Assembly: GCF_024585265.1 (NCBI RefSeq)
Contig: NZ_CP036533.1
Location: 6,581,001 to 6,645,000 of the forward strand
DNA from: Bradyrhizobium sp. WBAH42
GTDB lineage: Bacteria; Pseudomonadota; Alphaproteobacteria; Rhizobiales; Xanthobacteraceae
DNA length: 64,000 nt
Direction: 5' to 3'
Made by a program: the position numbers and the translations under genes. Shown piece by piece: positions 51,014-59,677 of this stretch (position 1 is its first letter; every line of letters begins with the position of its first letter). A model generated the notes under the pieces. The model searched no databases, was not told where the DNA came from, and worked only from the letters and a program-made list of their open reading frames with translations.

Positions 51014-51991
51014 TCACTCGCCCGGCGCGATGGCATTGCTCGGCGTCGGCCGGTCGGTGATCTGCTGGCCGAACAGGCTGCCGATCAGCTCGACCGCGGT
51101 GCGCGCGGTCCGACCGCGTTCGTCCAGGAACGGATTGAGCTCGACGATGTCGACCGATCCGACCACGCCGGAATCGTGCAGCAGTTCCATGATCAGGTGC
51201 GCCTCGCGATAGGTGGCGCCACCCGGCACGGTGGTGCCGACGCCCGGCGCCACGCAGGGATCGAGGAAATCCACATCGAAGCTGACATGCAGCACGCCAT
51301 TGCTCGCCTTGACGCGTTCGATGACGCGGCGGATCAGGACGGCGACGCCGAACTCGTCGATCTGGCGCATGTCGACGATCCTGATCCGGCGTGAGCGCAT
51401 CAGCTCCTTCTCGAGCTTGTCGATCGAACGCGCACCGAACAGATCGAGTTTGTCCGGGAGAATCGAAGCGCGCGGATCGTCGCCGAGCAGGCCGTCAAGG
51501 CCCGGCTCGCCGCACAGGAACGCGGCTGACATGCCGTGCATGTTCGCGGTGATCGTCGTCTCCGGCGTGTTGTAGTCGGCATGGGCGTCGAGCCAGAGCA
51601 CGAAGAGTTCGCGGCCCTGCTCCTGCCAATGACGCGCCATGGCATTGACCGACCCCATCGACAGCGTGTGATCGCCGCCGAGAAAGATCGGCAGCGCACC
51701 ACTTGTCGCGATCTCATAGCCTCTGCGGCTCAGGACGCGGGTCCAGCGCTGGATTTCGCGGTAGTGATTGGCCATTTCGGGCGGCCTGTCGGTGAGGTCC
51801 AGGACTTCGGCTACCGACAGATCGCCATAATCAACGACCTCGAAATCAAGGCTTTCCAGCAATGTCGCAAGGCCGGCGGTGCGCAGCGCCGCGGGCCCCA
51901 TCAAGGTGCCGCGTTGCGAAGCCCCCATGTCGATGGGTGCACCGAGCAAGGCGATGCGCCGGGCTCGATCCGTCATGGTCCGGTCGGTCAC
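51014..51991 (-). CDS. rocF: Arginase
   Basis: 325 residues, ureohydrolase family. Binuclear manganese motifs are intact: GGDHT, WLDAHADYNTPE and SFDVDFLDP, with the arginase-type ending NPFLDERGRTA. It hydrolyses arginine to ornithine and urea. The start is GTG 51991 with AGGAGG 6 bases upstream; an in-frame ATG five codons later is the alternative. It is monocistronic; the flanking genes are unrelated. Confidence 0.94.
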   Translation of the reverse strand: MTDRTMTDRARRIALLGAPIDMGASQRGTLMGPAALRTAGLATLLESLDFEVVDYGDLSVAEVLDLTDRPPEMANHYREIQRWTRVLSRRGYEIATSGALPIFLGGDHTLSMGSVNAMARHWQEQGRELFVLWLDAHADYNTPETTITANMHGMSAAFLCGEPGLDGLLGDDPRASILPDKLDLFGARSIDKLEKELMRSRRIRIVDMRQIDEFGVAVLIRRVIERVKASNGVLHVSFDVDFLDPCVAPGVGTTVPGGATYREAHLIMELLHDSGVVGSVDIVELNPFLDERGRTARTAVELIGSLFGQQITDRPTPSNAIAPGE

Positions 51992-52152
51992 GGCTGCCTC
52001 CTGACATCAGCAAGGTTGACCCAGCCTAACAGAGATTCGCACCCGTCGTTTCCCGGGGAGCTCGCGAGCCGCCGGCATATGATCAGGAACAAAATTCCCT
52101 GCGCTGAATTGCCCATCCAAGGCCGGCACCCGCCGTCAATCACGGCGCCTGT

Positions 52153-52169
52153 CGCGGATAGCCAAAGGT
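52153..52169 (+). repeat. 17-bp direct repeat, first copy
   Basis: CGCGGATAGCCAAAGGT, repeated exactly at 52202-52218 (starts 49 bases apart). It lies upstream of the small gene at 52253 and may reflect a small tandem duplication or a paired binding site. Confidence 0.6.
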
Positions 52170-52201
52170 CATCAAGACCCGCTGTTCAGAACGAGCGCTC
52201 G

Positions 52202-52218
52202 CGCGGATAGCCAAAGGT
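52202..52218 (+). repeat. 17-bp direct repeat, second copy
   Basis: Exact second copy of CGCGGATAGCCAAAGGT, 34 bases before the TTG start of the following gene. Confidence 0.6.
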
Positions 52219-52252
52219 GCCGGCTTCATCAACACGCCTGGAGGTCGCGCCC

Positions 52253-52513
52253 TTGAGCACGGAGATACCGCAATCCACGTCCCAGCCCGGCATGGCCGAG
52301 CGTGCCATCGATACGGCCGCGGACGTCTCCCGCACCATCGGTGAAGTCGCCGGAGGCCTGCACGCAGCGGTCGACCGCCTGACCTCCGCAGTCGAGGAAT
52401 CGCGCAAGCCCGGCGGGGCACTCGCCACAGTCGCCGCGATCACCCGCGAAGCACCGCTTGCGAGCCTGTTCGTCGCTTTCCTGTTCGGCGTCGCGGTCGC
52501 GCGCCGGCGGTAG
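52253..52513 (+). CDS. Small hypothetical protein with C-terminal membrane anchor
   Basis: 86 residues from a TTG start with GGAGG 8 bases upstream. A helical body (DTAADVSRTIGEVAGGLHAA) resembles DUF883/ElaB-like ribosome-associated stress proteins, and the C-terminus is a hydrophobic helix followed by RRR. The similarity is by pattern only. Confidence 0.55.
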   Translation: MSTEIPQSTSQPGMAERAIDTAADVSRTIGEVAGGLHAAVDRLTSAVEESRKPGGALATVAAITREAPLASLFVAFLFGVAVARRR

Positions 52514-52668
52514 CTTTTCTGCGACCGCCCCTTTGCGAGCGTCATCCATCAGGACTGGCTCGGCGCTGCGGTTCGGGCCGGAGCCGATGTGCCGAAGGCA
52601 CTATTCGGGCGCGCGGCGCGCTGATGTGTGTTAAGCTTTTCTGGCCGGTTAAGCGTCGGGAGAGGATT

Positions 52669-53424
52669 GTGACGCGACGCGAGTTCATCCCACTCGTCAG
52701 CAGCGCGGCGGCAATCCGACCGCTCGGCGCGCGTGCAGAGCGCCCGCCAGAACGTGTCCTCTATTTCACATACTCGGCCGGCTATCGGCACGACGTCATA
52801 CCACTTTCCGAAGCAATCCTGACGCAGCTTGGAAGGAACTCCGGTGCCTATGAAGTCATCGCAACGGAAGACTTGTCTGAATTTTCGACTGGAAGCCTCG
52901 AGCGGTACGCCGCTGTGATGTTCTATACAAGCGGTGAAATTCCGATGAGCGGCGCCCAAAAGAAAGCACTTCTCAACTTTGTGCGCTCGGGCCGTGGCTT
53001 TCTCGGCGTTCACTCGGCCACTGACACATTCTACACTTGGCCAGACTATCTCGATCTGATCGGCGGCTACTTCAATGGTCATCCCTGGCATCAGGGTGTG
53101 ACCATCGAGGTGGCTGATGATGCAGACCCGCTGGTGGCGTTTCTGGGGAATTCGTTGCAGTTGAACGATGAAATCTACCAGATCAGCGACTTCGACTATC
53201 GCGGATCACGCGTGCTCCTGCGCCTCGACCAAAGTTCGGTGGACCTCAATAAGGCCGGTGTGCATCAACGCTTCTATGGTTGGCCGCTCGCCTGGAAACG
53301 ATTTTACGGCGAGGGGCGAGTATTCTATTCGGCGCTTGGCCACGAGGCGTCGGTCTGGCAGGACCCGCGCTGCCAGAAGATCCTCACTAACGCTATCCTC
53401 TGGTCTACGAGAAGGTCGGCCTAG
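52669..53424 (+). CDS. ThuA-like domain protein with Tat-like signal
   Basis: 251 residues from GTG 52669 with GAGAGG upstream, giving TRREFIPLVSSAAAI, a twin-arginine-type signal; an ATG at 52624 is an alternative. The body is a class-I-glutamine-amidotransferase-like ThuA fold (RVLYFTYSAGYRHDVIPLSE, FVRSGRGFLGVHSATDTFY, GVHQRFYGWPLAW). ThuA proteins act in disaccharide catabolism or as trehalose-utilisation enzymes; the active site is poorly defined. Exported. Confidence 0.82.
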   Translation: MTRREFIPLVSSAAAIRPLGARAERPPERVLYFTYSAGYRHDVIPLSEAILTQLGRNSGAYEVIATEDLSEFSTGSLERYAAVMFYTSGEIPMSGAQKKALLNFVRSGRGFLGVHSATDTFYTWPDYLDLIGGYFNGHPWHQGVTIEVADDADPLVAFLGNSLQLNDEIYQISDFDYRGSRVLLRLDQSSVDLNKAGVHQRFYGWPLAWKRFYGEGRVFYSALGHEASVWQDPRCQKILTNAILWSTRRSA

Positions 53425-53819
53425 GGCAACCGGATTGCTATGCCGCTTGTGCCTTTACTACAGGCAAATATTGTGGCGGCTATCGACAATGCCGCTCGCC
53501 TTGATCGAGACTGGCTGTCGCCCGGCATGTCGGATTATCGGAAGTATCCGACCCTGCAAAGAACTGAAAAGGCAAGAACATGGGCCACTGCACGCTCAAT
53601 GCTGGTTATCACTTCGGGTTTGGGTCAGACCTCGGCCCTCAATGTGCCGGATCGGGGCTGCCGATCCTTGCTGACAAGCTGACCTTTTTTGAGGCGCATC
53701 GAACGTCGCCGGCCATTTCCGGACCCTTGCACTTCCATTCCGAAGGATGAAAATCAGCTGGCTTTATATTTTGTGTTGAGCCCCAATTCCGAAGCGGCGA
53801 TATCGAAACGAGGTTCGCG
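53425..53819. other. Intergenic stretch with one stem-loop
   Basis: 395 bases without a convincing gene. GGATCGG-GGCTG-CCGATCC at 53649-53667 could be a terminator of the ThuA gene; a T-run follows 17 bases later. Open frames here lack ribosome sites. Confidence 0.45.
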
Positions 53820-54566
53820 ATGACCTCCAGGTACTCGATCAGGCGGCTCGGCGCGCCGCTCGTCGCCTTTTTTCTGACCATCTGGCCATTCGTTCCTCCG
53901 GTGCATGCTATTGAGGGCGCTGCAAAGGTTGGCGTGGTGTCCTTTGGCCTGTATGGGGATCAAAGCGTGTTTAGATCCGAGGCGACCGGCGCGGCTCAGG
54001 TCGTGGCCGGCCGTTTCGAGACTGGACCGATCAACGTGGAGTACAATTCCAAGAAAGGGGGAAGTGCAACGATCGAAGCTCTGACCAAGTCGTTGCAGGC
54101 GGCAGCCAACCGCTTGGATCCCGAGAAAGATGTTCTGTTTTTGATTCTCACCTCGCATGGCTCTCCTGATGGCCTTGCAATCAAGGCGGGGCGGCTGACA
54201 GAAACGCTTACGCCATCTCGTCTCCGCGACATGCTCGCGAAGACAGGTGTGCGACACAAGGTGGTGGTCATCTCGGCTTGTTATTCCGGGGTTTTTATTC
54301 CGCACCTAGCGACTCCCCATGTGCTGGTCATCACCGCGGCCGATGACAAGCATCCGTCGTTCGGCTGCCAGGACAAGGCCAAGTGGACCTATTTTGGGGA
54401 CGCTTTTTTCAACGTCGCGCTCCGAAAAGCTGTCAGCCTGAAGGATGCGTTTCTCTATGCGCGCTCACTCGTCCGGAAGCGAGAATTGCGGGAACATTTC
54501 GAGCCGTCGAATCCGCTCATGGCGGGCGGTGCAGACGTGCTGCCATTGCTCGTCGGACGCCCTTAA
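53820..54566 (+). CDS. Secreted C13 (legumain-like) cysteine peptidase
   Basis: 248 residues with an N-terminal signal/anchor helix (to about residue 30). The caspase-like dyad is H113 (ILTSHGSPDG) and C154 (VVISACYSG), and the downstream DDKHPSFGCQDKAKWTYFGD segment is typical of bacterial C13 proteins related to legumain and GPI transamidase. It would cut after Asn or Asp in periplasmic proteins. The ATG lacks a strong ribosome site (GAGG present). The substrate is unknown. Confidence 0.85.
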   Translation: MTSRYSIRRLGAPLVAFFLTIWPFVPPVHAIEGAAKVGVVSFGLYGDQSVFRSEATGAAQVVAGRFETGPINVEYNSKKGGSATIEALTKSLQAAANRLDPEKDVLFLILTSHGSPDGLAIKAGRLTETLTPSRLRDMLAKTGVRHKVVVISACYSGVFIPHLATPHVLVITAADDKHPSFGCQDKAKWTYFGDAFFNVALRKAVSLKDAFLYARSLVRKRELREHFEPSNPLMAGGADVLPLLVGRP

Positions 54567-54754
54567 GCAACCGGCCGTGAGCTCAGACGCTATTGCTCGC
54601 GGGTGTATCGCCGTTTCCGGTCACACCCGACAAGCAAACTATTTGGCTGCCCGCTTAGACTTCGCATGCGGGCCAATAGCCGACCTTCACTCGCCTCACT
54701 CCTCTCAGGGGAGCGGAGAGGCCGCCCGCACAATGCGGTCTCCCGCGGGTCGAT

Positions 54755-55141
54755 CTATTTCGCAGGAGGTTTGTCGTAGAGAGGCTTACCTTTGTCGACG
54801 ATATGCACTGTGAGAAGCTTCACGGTTTTGTCGCCGACGACCTTGAAAGCTCCGTGGGGCACTTCGCGGACGTTAACGGCAGCTATACCGGTTGGGAACG
54901 GCACTTGCTTCCCATCGGGAAGTTCGATCGTGCCGCCCTCTAAGACGTAGAATGACTCCTCTCCGTGGTGAATGTGGAGGGTTGAGACGTCACCCGGTTT
55001 GATCTCAGAAATGCTGGTGATGACTTCCATGTTTGTGCCTGAGAGATCAGCGCGCTTCAGCTCCTTACGGAATGGAGAGTCCTGCGCCTTAGCGGGTACG
55101 GCCAAGAGAAATGCAAACAGCAGTCCGATTATCATCTTCAT
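54755..55141 (-). CDS. Periplasmic cupin protein
   Basis: 128 residues from ATG 55141 with GGGGA upstream. Signal peptide (LLFAFLLAVPAKAQ), then one cupin domain with HIHHGEESFYVLEGG (metal ligands) and the second-motif histidine in VPHGAFKVV. Small exported cupins may bind or oxidise aromatics or act in stress. No operon partner. Confidence 0.82.
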   Translation of the reverse strand: MKMIIGLLFAFLLAVPAKAQDSPFRKELKRADLSGTNMEVITSISEIKPGDVSTLHIHHGEESFYVLEGGTIELPDGKQVPFPTGIAAVNVREVPHGAFKVVGDKTVKLLTVHIVDKGKPLYDKPPAK

Positions 55142-55279
55142 CGCAATTCCCCGTTTTCCGATCGGCGGAAATCGCAGATCGCGAAAATTAAGCCCGATCG
55201 GCAGCCGCGACTCAAGATTGATCTTCTGTGCGCTGCACCACGTCCACTCCCTCAGGGACACTGCATCCAGCAAACGGCG

Positions 55280-55356
55280 GCATTTCCGCAATGGGTCCTT
55301 CGCGTCGGCTTAGCCTTGCCGCGATGACTTCCGGTCGACCCCGGTGAACGGACATG
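55280..55356. repeat. 77-bp intergenic repeat, copy A
   Basis: A segment starting TTCCGCAATGGGTCC and ending TGACTTCCGG...GAACGGACATGTCCGC. A related, more degenerate segment is at 56251. Such ATGTCCG...CGGACAT-type repeats occur in Bradyrhizobium intergenic DNA from memory. The remainder of 55142-55509 has no clear gene. Confidence 0.45.
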
Positions 55357-55509
55357 TCCGCCGCCGCTCGGCATGTCTCAAACGGGCCACGAGCAGACCC
55401 ATCGCAAGGCAGCAGCTCGCAGCCTTGTTATTCGACCGCTTGGTCACCCCCACCCTCGCTCGCCGTCTTCAGCTCGGGGCTATACGTGACAGACCGCAGA
55501 GATTTGCAA

Positions 55510-56172
55510 TTACTCGATCAGCAGCAGCCCGCGCTTCTTATCGCCATCGTACGTATTTACAGCTGCGAACAGTCGTTTTCGCTCGACTAGCCATGGCTGG
55601 TAGCTGGAATTGACATCGAGCACGAAAACTAGATCGTCGGCTTCCAGATAGCCGCCAATGGGCGAATGATGTCCAACACCAGCACCAAAAATTTGCGCGC
55701 GATTGAAATTCACGATGTAGCGTCGGCCTGGATCGTTGGAGCGACGCAGATGCTCCAGAAACTGGTCCTCGCTGAGATCACGCAAGACAGTGACTTTGCG
55801 GCTCGTGTTGGTCCCCGCGACCTCGGCGAGCTCGTCAAGCGTGAGACCCAGGATGCATAAGCCTGTCCAGCACCGCCCGGTGCCAGCCAACACCTTGCCC
55901 TCCGTGCTTGCCGCCTCGCCGAGCGACCTATACGCATTCGCAACAGCTGCAGGTCCGCAACGAGAGCTGTTTGACTGCCAGTTAACGTTCCTGTGGAATG
56001 TAGCTGCCACTGGCAGGTGCCACGCGCGTTCCATGAGCTCCGGTGTACGTGTTACCGAGGACGCTATGGCTTCTGTCGGCACTCGTGACTGGCCACCAAC
56101 AAGGGCCCCGGCACCCAGCAGGCCCGCAGTGACAACCATGCAGATAATGCTGACTGAGCGCCACCGCTTCAT
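55510..56172 (-). CDS. Membrane-anchored phytochelatin-synthase-like cysteine peptidase
   Basis: 220 residues from ATG 56172. One N-terminal helix (VSIICMVVTAGLLGAGALVG), then a papain-like domain with the full phytochelatin synthase triad: C72 (SSRCGPAAVANAYRSLGE), H168 (GVGHHSPIGGY) and D186 (VFVLDVNSSYQPW). Bacterial members usually hydrolyse glutathione to gamma-Glu-Cys rather than make phytochelatins. The export signal means it acts outside the cytoplasm. The ribosome site is weak. Confidence 0.83.
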   Translation of the reverse strand: MKRWRSVSIICMVVTAGLLGAGALVGGQSRVPTEAIASSVTRTPELMERAWHLPVAATFHRNVNWQSNSSRCGPAAVANAYRSLGEAASTEGKVLAGTGRCWTGLCILGLTLDELAEVAGTNTSRKVTVLRDLSEDQFLEHLRRSNDPGRRYIVNFNRAQIFGAGVGHHSPIGGYLEADDLVFVLDVNSSYQPWLVERKRLFAAVNTYDGDKKRGLLLIE

Positions 56173-56250
56173 GGGTCTGAACCTAGCAGCAGTCCGACTG
56201 GAGGCTGGCCAGATTATATCCTTAAGCATATTGGTGGGAACAGACCCCAT

Positions 56251-56322
56251 AAATGTCCGTTGAGGGTCCAGCGCGTCGCTACGCGTCAGCGGTGACTTCC
56301 GGTTGGTTCTGGTGGAGGGACG
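56251..56322. repeat. Intergenic repeat, degenerate copy B
   Basis: AAATGTCCGTTGAGGGTCC, GCGTCGCT and TGACTTCCGGTTGG blocks appear in the same order as in the copy at 55280. It lies upstream of the phytochelatin-synthase-like gene. Confidence 0.4.
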
Positions 56323-56385
56323 TGTTGAGCGCCGGCGGACGGTCTCCAGCGGGCCAAATTCGGTCCTCATAATGCAGCGATTCTT

Positions 56386-56889
56386 TTATGCGGCTCGCCA
56401 TGGCGTTACCCGCGGAATCCAGCGTGGCACATTAGCCCGAAAGCTCTCGTACTCCGTGCCAAATGTTCGCTCGAGCGTCGGTTCTTCGTAAATCACCACA
56501 AAGACATGGAAAAAAAGCCAGAGTAGCGCGCCGTACCAGAGGAGTCGCCAATCACCAAACAAAAGGGCCTGACCAAAAATGACTGCGACGACCGCGATGT
56601 AGATGGGATTTCGCACGTAGCGATAAAGCCCAGTCACTACGAGCGTTTGTGTCGGCGCGATCGGGGCGGGCGTCCCCAGCCCTTCCAGCGCAAAACGGGC
56701 AAACGAATCCACGAGTCCGGGCACTCCGACGATGATCAATACAGCGCCGAGGATGCGGGTTAGATCGACGCCGAAAAAAGCTGGCCGAAATTCCCACTGC
56801 GTGACCCACCACGGGACGAAGCCTGCCAGCACCAACGGCGCAATGACAAAGAACAGAGCGGAGCCCAAGACGGCAATTGCTTTCGACAT
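56386..56889 (-). CDS. Isoprenylcysteine carboxylmethyltransferase family membrane protein
   Basis: 167 residues from ATG 56889 with GGGAG upstream. About four membrane helices and the conserved methyltransferase core: TGLYRYVRNPIYIAVV then a C-terminal EEPTLERTFGTEYESFRANV with the RW ending. Bacterial homologues probably methylate lipids or small thiols; the substrate is unknown. Confidence 0.85.
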   Translation of the reverse strand: MSKAIAVLGSALFFVIAPLVLAGFVPWWVTQWEFRPAFFGVDLTRILGAVLIIVGVPGLVDSFARFALEGLGTPAPIAPTQTLVVTGLYRYVRNPIYIAVVAVIFGQALLFGDWRLLWYGALLWLFFHVFVVIYEEPTLERTFGTEYESFRANVPRWIPRVTPWRAA

Positions 56890-57053
56890 TGCGTGCTCCC
56901 ACAACCGGACAAGAATAGCCTAGCAAATCACTTTCTACGAGCATTGAACGCAATGAAGCGGACATCCCCGCGCTCTGGACTGAAGTCAGCCGCGGGGCCA
57001 CTTCCAGACATCGCCGATGGGTATAAGATCAGCCGCCACCCGGAGAACGACAA

Positions 57054-58274
57054 GTGGCCCGAATAACTTCCTTGGTATGCATCCTAACGACTCTCATAAT
57101 CATTGTGGTCGCCACTCCACGACGGGCTCTGGCAACACCAGAAGCGTCTGCATGCGGGTACCTCGCTGGTCTTATCGATAAGGCACCGCCAGGGCCGTTG
57201 TTCTTGCCCAGCTATCCAACCGTGGACTCGGGGCCTCTGCATGGCGCCGCATACCTCTATGACAATGCGGTGGCCGCCATCGCATTGGTCGGGTGCGGTG
57301 AGCAAGGCAAAGCACGTCGCATCGGCGCGGCGATTCTCTGGGCCGTCGACAATGACCGGACCTGGCATGATGGACGGCTGCGGAACGCTTACGCCGGGGG
57401 TGTGGTGGCGAATGGACCGGTCAAACTTCCGGGGTGGTGGGACAACACGCAGAACAAGTGGTTGGAGGATCGATATCAGGTGGGCAGCGATAACGGTAAC
57501 ATCGCATGGGCCATGTTGGCGTTGCTCTCGATTGATGACGTGAACACCGGCTCTCGATTCCGCGATGGTGCAGCACGGCTTGGCACCTGGGTCGCGCAAT
57601 GGGCCGACAAACGCGGGACTGGCGGTTTCACGGGCGGTACGTTTGGGCACGAACCGACGCCCGAGTTGCGGACATGGAAATCGACTGAACACAATACCGA
57701 CCTCGCCGCCGCGTTTGGCCTTCTTGCAGCCCGTACAGGCGATTCGCGCTGGCGTGACATGGCAACAGCTGCTGAGCGCTTCGTGGATACGATGTGGGAT
57801 CCGGCATGCGGCTGTTTCGCCGCAGGAACCGCCGAAGACGGCGTCACGCGCAATCCGATTTTGGCCCTTGATGCTCAAGTCTGGCCGTTAACGGCGCTCC
57901 CCGGAGCGGCCAGGAGATTTGCATCGGCCATTGCGACCGCCGAACAGCGAATGAGAGTCGACGAGGGCTTTTCTTACGGTGAAGACCGAGATGGTGTGTG
58001 GACCGAAGGGACAAGCCAAATGGCTCTCTTGCTGAAATTGCTCGGCAGGGCTGCGGAGGCAAAATCGTTGGTCGCTGTCATCGAATCCCAAAGGTCGCCG
58101 GACGGTGGGTTCTATGCCACAAGTATCCGAGCGCTACCGACCGGGTTCATGCTGGATACCGATCCGGCCAAGCCACGACTCTATTTCCGATTGCCACATC
58201 TTGGCGCTGCTTCGTGGGCTGCTCTTGCAGAACGCGGGTTCAATCCCTTTACGGCGACACAAGGACTGCCGTAG
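57054..58274 (+). CDS. Secreted six-hairpin-glycosidase-like protein
   Basis: 406 residues from a GTG start with GGAG upstream. Signal peptide (VCILTTLIIIVVATPRRALA), then an alpha/alpha-barrel with repeated W/Y-rich helices (NGNIAWAMLALLSIDDVNTG, STEHNTDLAAAFGLLAARTG, YGEDRDGVWTEGTSQMALLL). This resembles periplasmic glycoside hydrolases or lyases of the six-hairpin superfamily. Acidic residues in EHN and WTEG are candidates for catalysis. The substrate is a polysaccharide by inference only. Confidence 0.72.
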   Translation: MARITSLVCILTTLIIIVVATPRRALATPEASACGYLAGLIDKAPPGPLFLPSYPTVDSGPLHGAAYLYDNAVAAIALVGCGEQGKARRIGAAILWAVDNDRTWHDGRLRNAYAGGVVANGPVKLPGWWDNTQNKWLEDRYQVGSDNGNIAWAMLALLSIDDVNTGSRFRDGAARLGTWVAQWADKRGTGGFTGGTFGHEPTPELRTWKSTEHNTDLAAAFGLLAARTGDSRWRDMATAAERFVDTMWDPACGCFAAGTAEDGVTRNPILALDAQVWPLTALPGAARRFASAIATAEQRMRVDEGFSYGEDRDGVWTEGTSQMALLLKLLGRAAEAKSLVAVIESQRSPDGGFYATSIRALPTGFMLDTDPAKPRLYFRLPHLGAASWAALAERGFNPFTATQGLP

Positions 58275-58464
58275 TTGAACCGCAGTGGCGCCCGTCCAGC
58301 TCCGAATTGGGTCAAAGGCTGCCCTCGGCGGCTCCGGCGATGGCTTCCGCTCAGCCCTCGGAAGCGGACGGTGCGAGCCTAAGAGGGGAAGTCAGCCACG
58401 GGCCAAATGCGGAGCAATCGCACGCGGGCGCTGTGGCCGCGTGCGAAGGAGATCAGGCCAGTCG

Positions 58465-59658
58465 CTAACTTACCATTCGCTGTTTCAGGCTCTGGTAAAA
58501 TGCCGTCTCGAAATTCATGTAGCCGATAAACGACGCCGGATCGCCGAAGGGAAGAATCTGTGTAGCCCAGAACCCGCCAAAGCCGTTCTGGCGATCGATC
58601 CAGTAAAACAGGTTGGCAAGGCCAGCCCAACCGAGCGCGCCGGCAGGACGGCCAGTGGGAGCTTCTTCATCATTGACCATGAAGCTCAGCGCCCAAGACT
58701 TGGACTGGCCGGGGAAGAACTCGGCATCATTGCACAGCGACGGGATGACGCCCGTGATCGGCGTCACCTTCTTGTCACCCAGGTGGTTCTTGTCCGCCAT
58801 GCGGACGGTCTCCGCTTTCAACACCCGGCCGTGCTCGCCCACGCCGTCGTTCAGCCACATGCGGATGAAACGCATGTAGTCGCCGATCGTGCTGTAAAGG
58901 CCGTGGCCACCCATGTGCACTTCGGGCTTGGCAGGCAGTTCGAAATCCATCGGTGTGAGCGACCCGTCGGCGCCTCGCGCATGGATCCCGGCGAGCCTCT
59001 GGCGCATCGCATCGGTCAGCTCGAACGTCGTCTCCTTCATGCGTAGCGGCTCGAAAATCCGAGTCTGGAATACCTCGCCGAGCCGGCACCCCCTGATGGC
59101 CTCGACGATCTGACCGCACCAGTCAAGATTGGTTCCGTATTCCCACCGTTCGCCGGGATCGAAAAGCAGCGGAGTCATCAGGCAGGCCTTGGAAGCGGTG
59201 ATGACGCTTGGCTGACCCTTTTCCTGGGCCAGACGGTTATAGGTGTGGTTGATGAAGTCGTAGCTGAGACCTGCGGTATGGACCATCAGCATGCGCGTGG
59301 TGATGTCGCGTTTGGGCGCACGCAGGATCGGCTCGCCCTGGGCATCAAAACCCTCGATGACCTGGAGCTTGCCGATCTCGGGCGCGTAGCGCTTGGCGGG
59401 CGTGTCGAGATCGAGCTTGCCCTCTTCGACGAGCTGCAGGACCGCCGTGGCGGTGATTGCCTTGGTCGTGGAAAAGATGGCGAAGATGCTGTCGGTTGTC
59501 ATCTCGGCCGGTCGGTCGAGACGGCGCTTGCCGGCCGCGCCTTCGTAGATGTTGCGATGGCGGTTCGTCACCATCGCGACGACACCGGGCACGCGCGGAG
59601 TGGATGTAACGACATCGTTGAGAACGGCGTCAGCCGCTGCAGTGAAATTCGTGTTCAT
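58465..59658 (-). CDS. Class C beta-lactamase-related serine hydrolase/esterase
   Basis: 397 residues from ATG 59658 with GGGGAGGAG upstream. The catalytic S63-x-x-K66 (FSTTK) and Y174-x-N177 (EYGTN) motifs are intact; a KTG-like HMGG loop follows. Family VIII esterases share this pattern. It is 19 bases downstream of the Baeyer-Villiger monooxygenase gene, so it probably hydrolyses the ester or lactone made by that enzyme. No signal peptide. Confidence 0.87.
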   Translation of the reverse strand: MNTNFTAAADAVLNDVVTSTPRVPGVVAMVTNRHRNIYEGAAGKRRLDRPAEMTTDSIFAIFSTTKAITATAVLQLVEEGKLDLDTPAKRYAPEIGKLQVIEGFDAQGEPILRAPKRDITTRMLMVHTAGLSYDFINHTYNRLAQEKGQPSVITASKACLMTPLLFDPGERWEYGTNLDWCGQIVEAIRGCRLGEVFQTRIFEPLRMKETTFELTDAMRQRLAGIHARGADGSLTPMDFELPAKPEVHMGGHGLYSTIGDYMRFIRMWLNDGVGEHGRVLKAETVRMADKNHLGDKKVTPITGVIPSLCNDAEFFPGQSKSWALSFMVNDEEAPTGRPAGALGWAGLANLFYWIDRQNGFGGFWATQILPFGDPASFIGYMNFETAFYQSLKQRMVS

Positions 59659-59677
59659 GGTCTCCTCCCCTCTGTAC

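Noticed and set aside
53440..53682. 80-codon frame after the ThuA gene
   Set aside because: No ribosome site or recognisable domain; the C-terminal part runs through a stem-loop.
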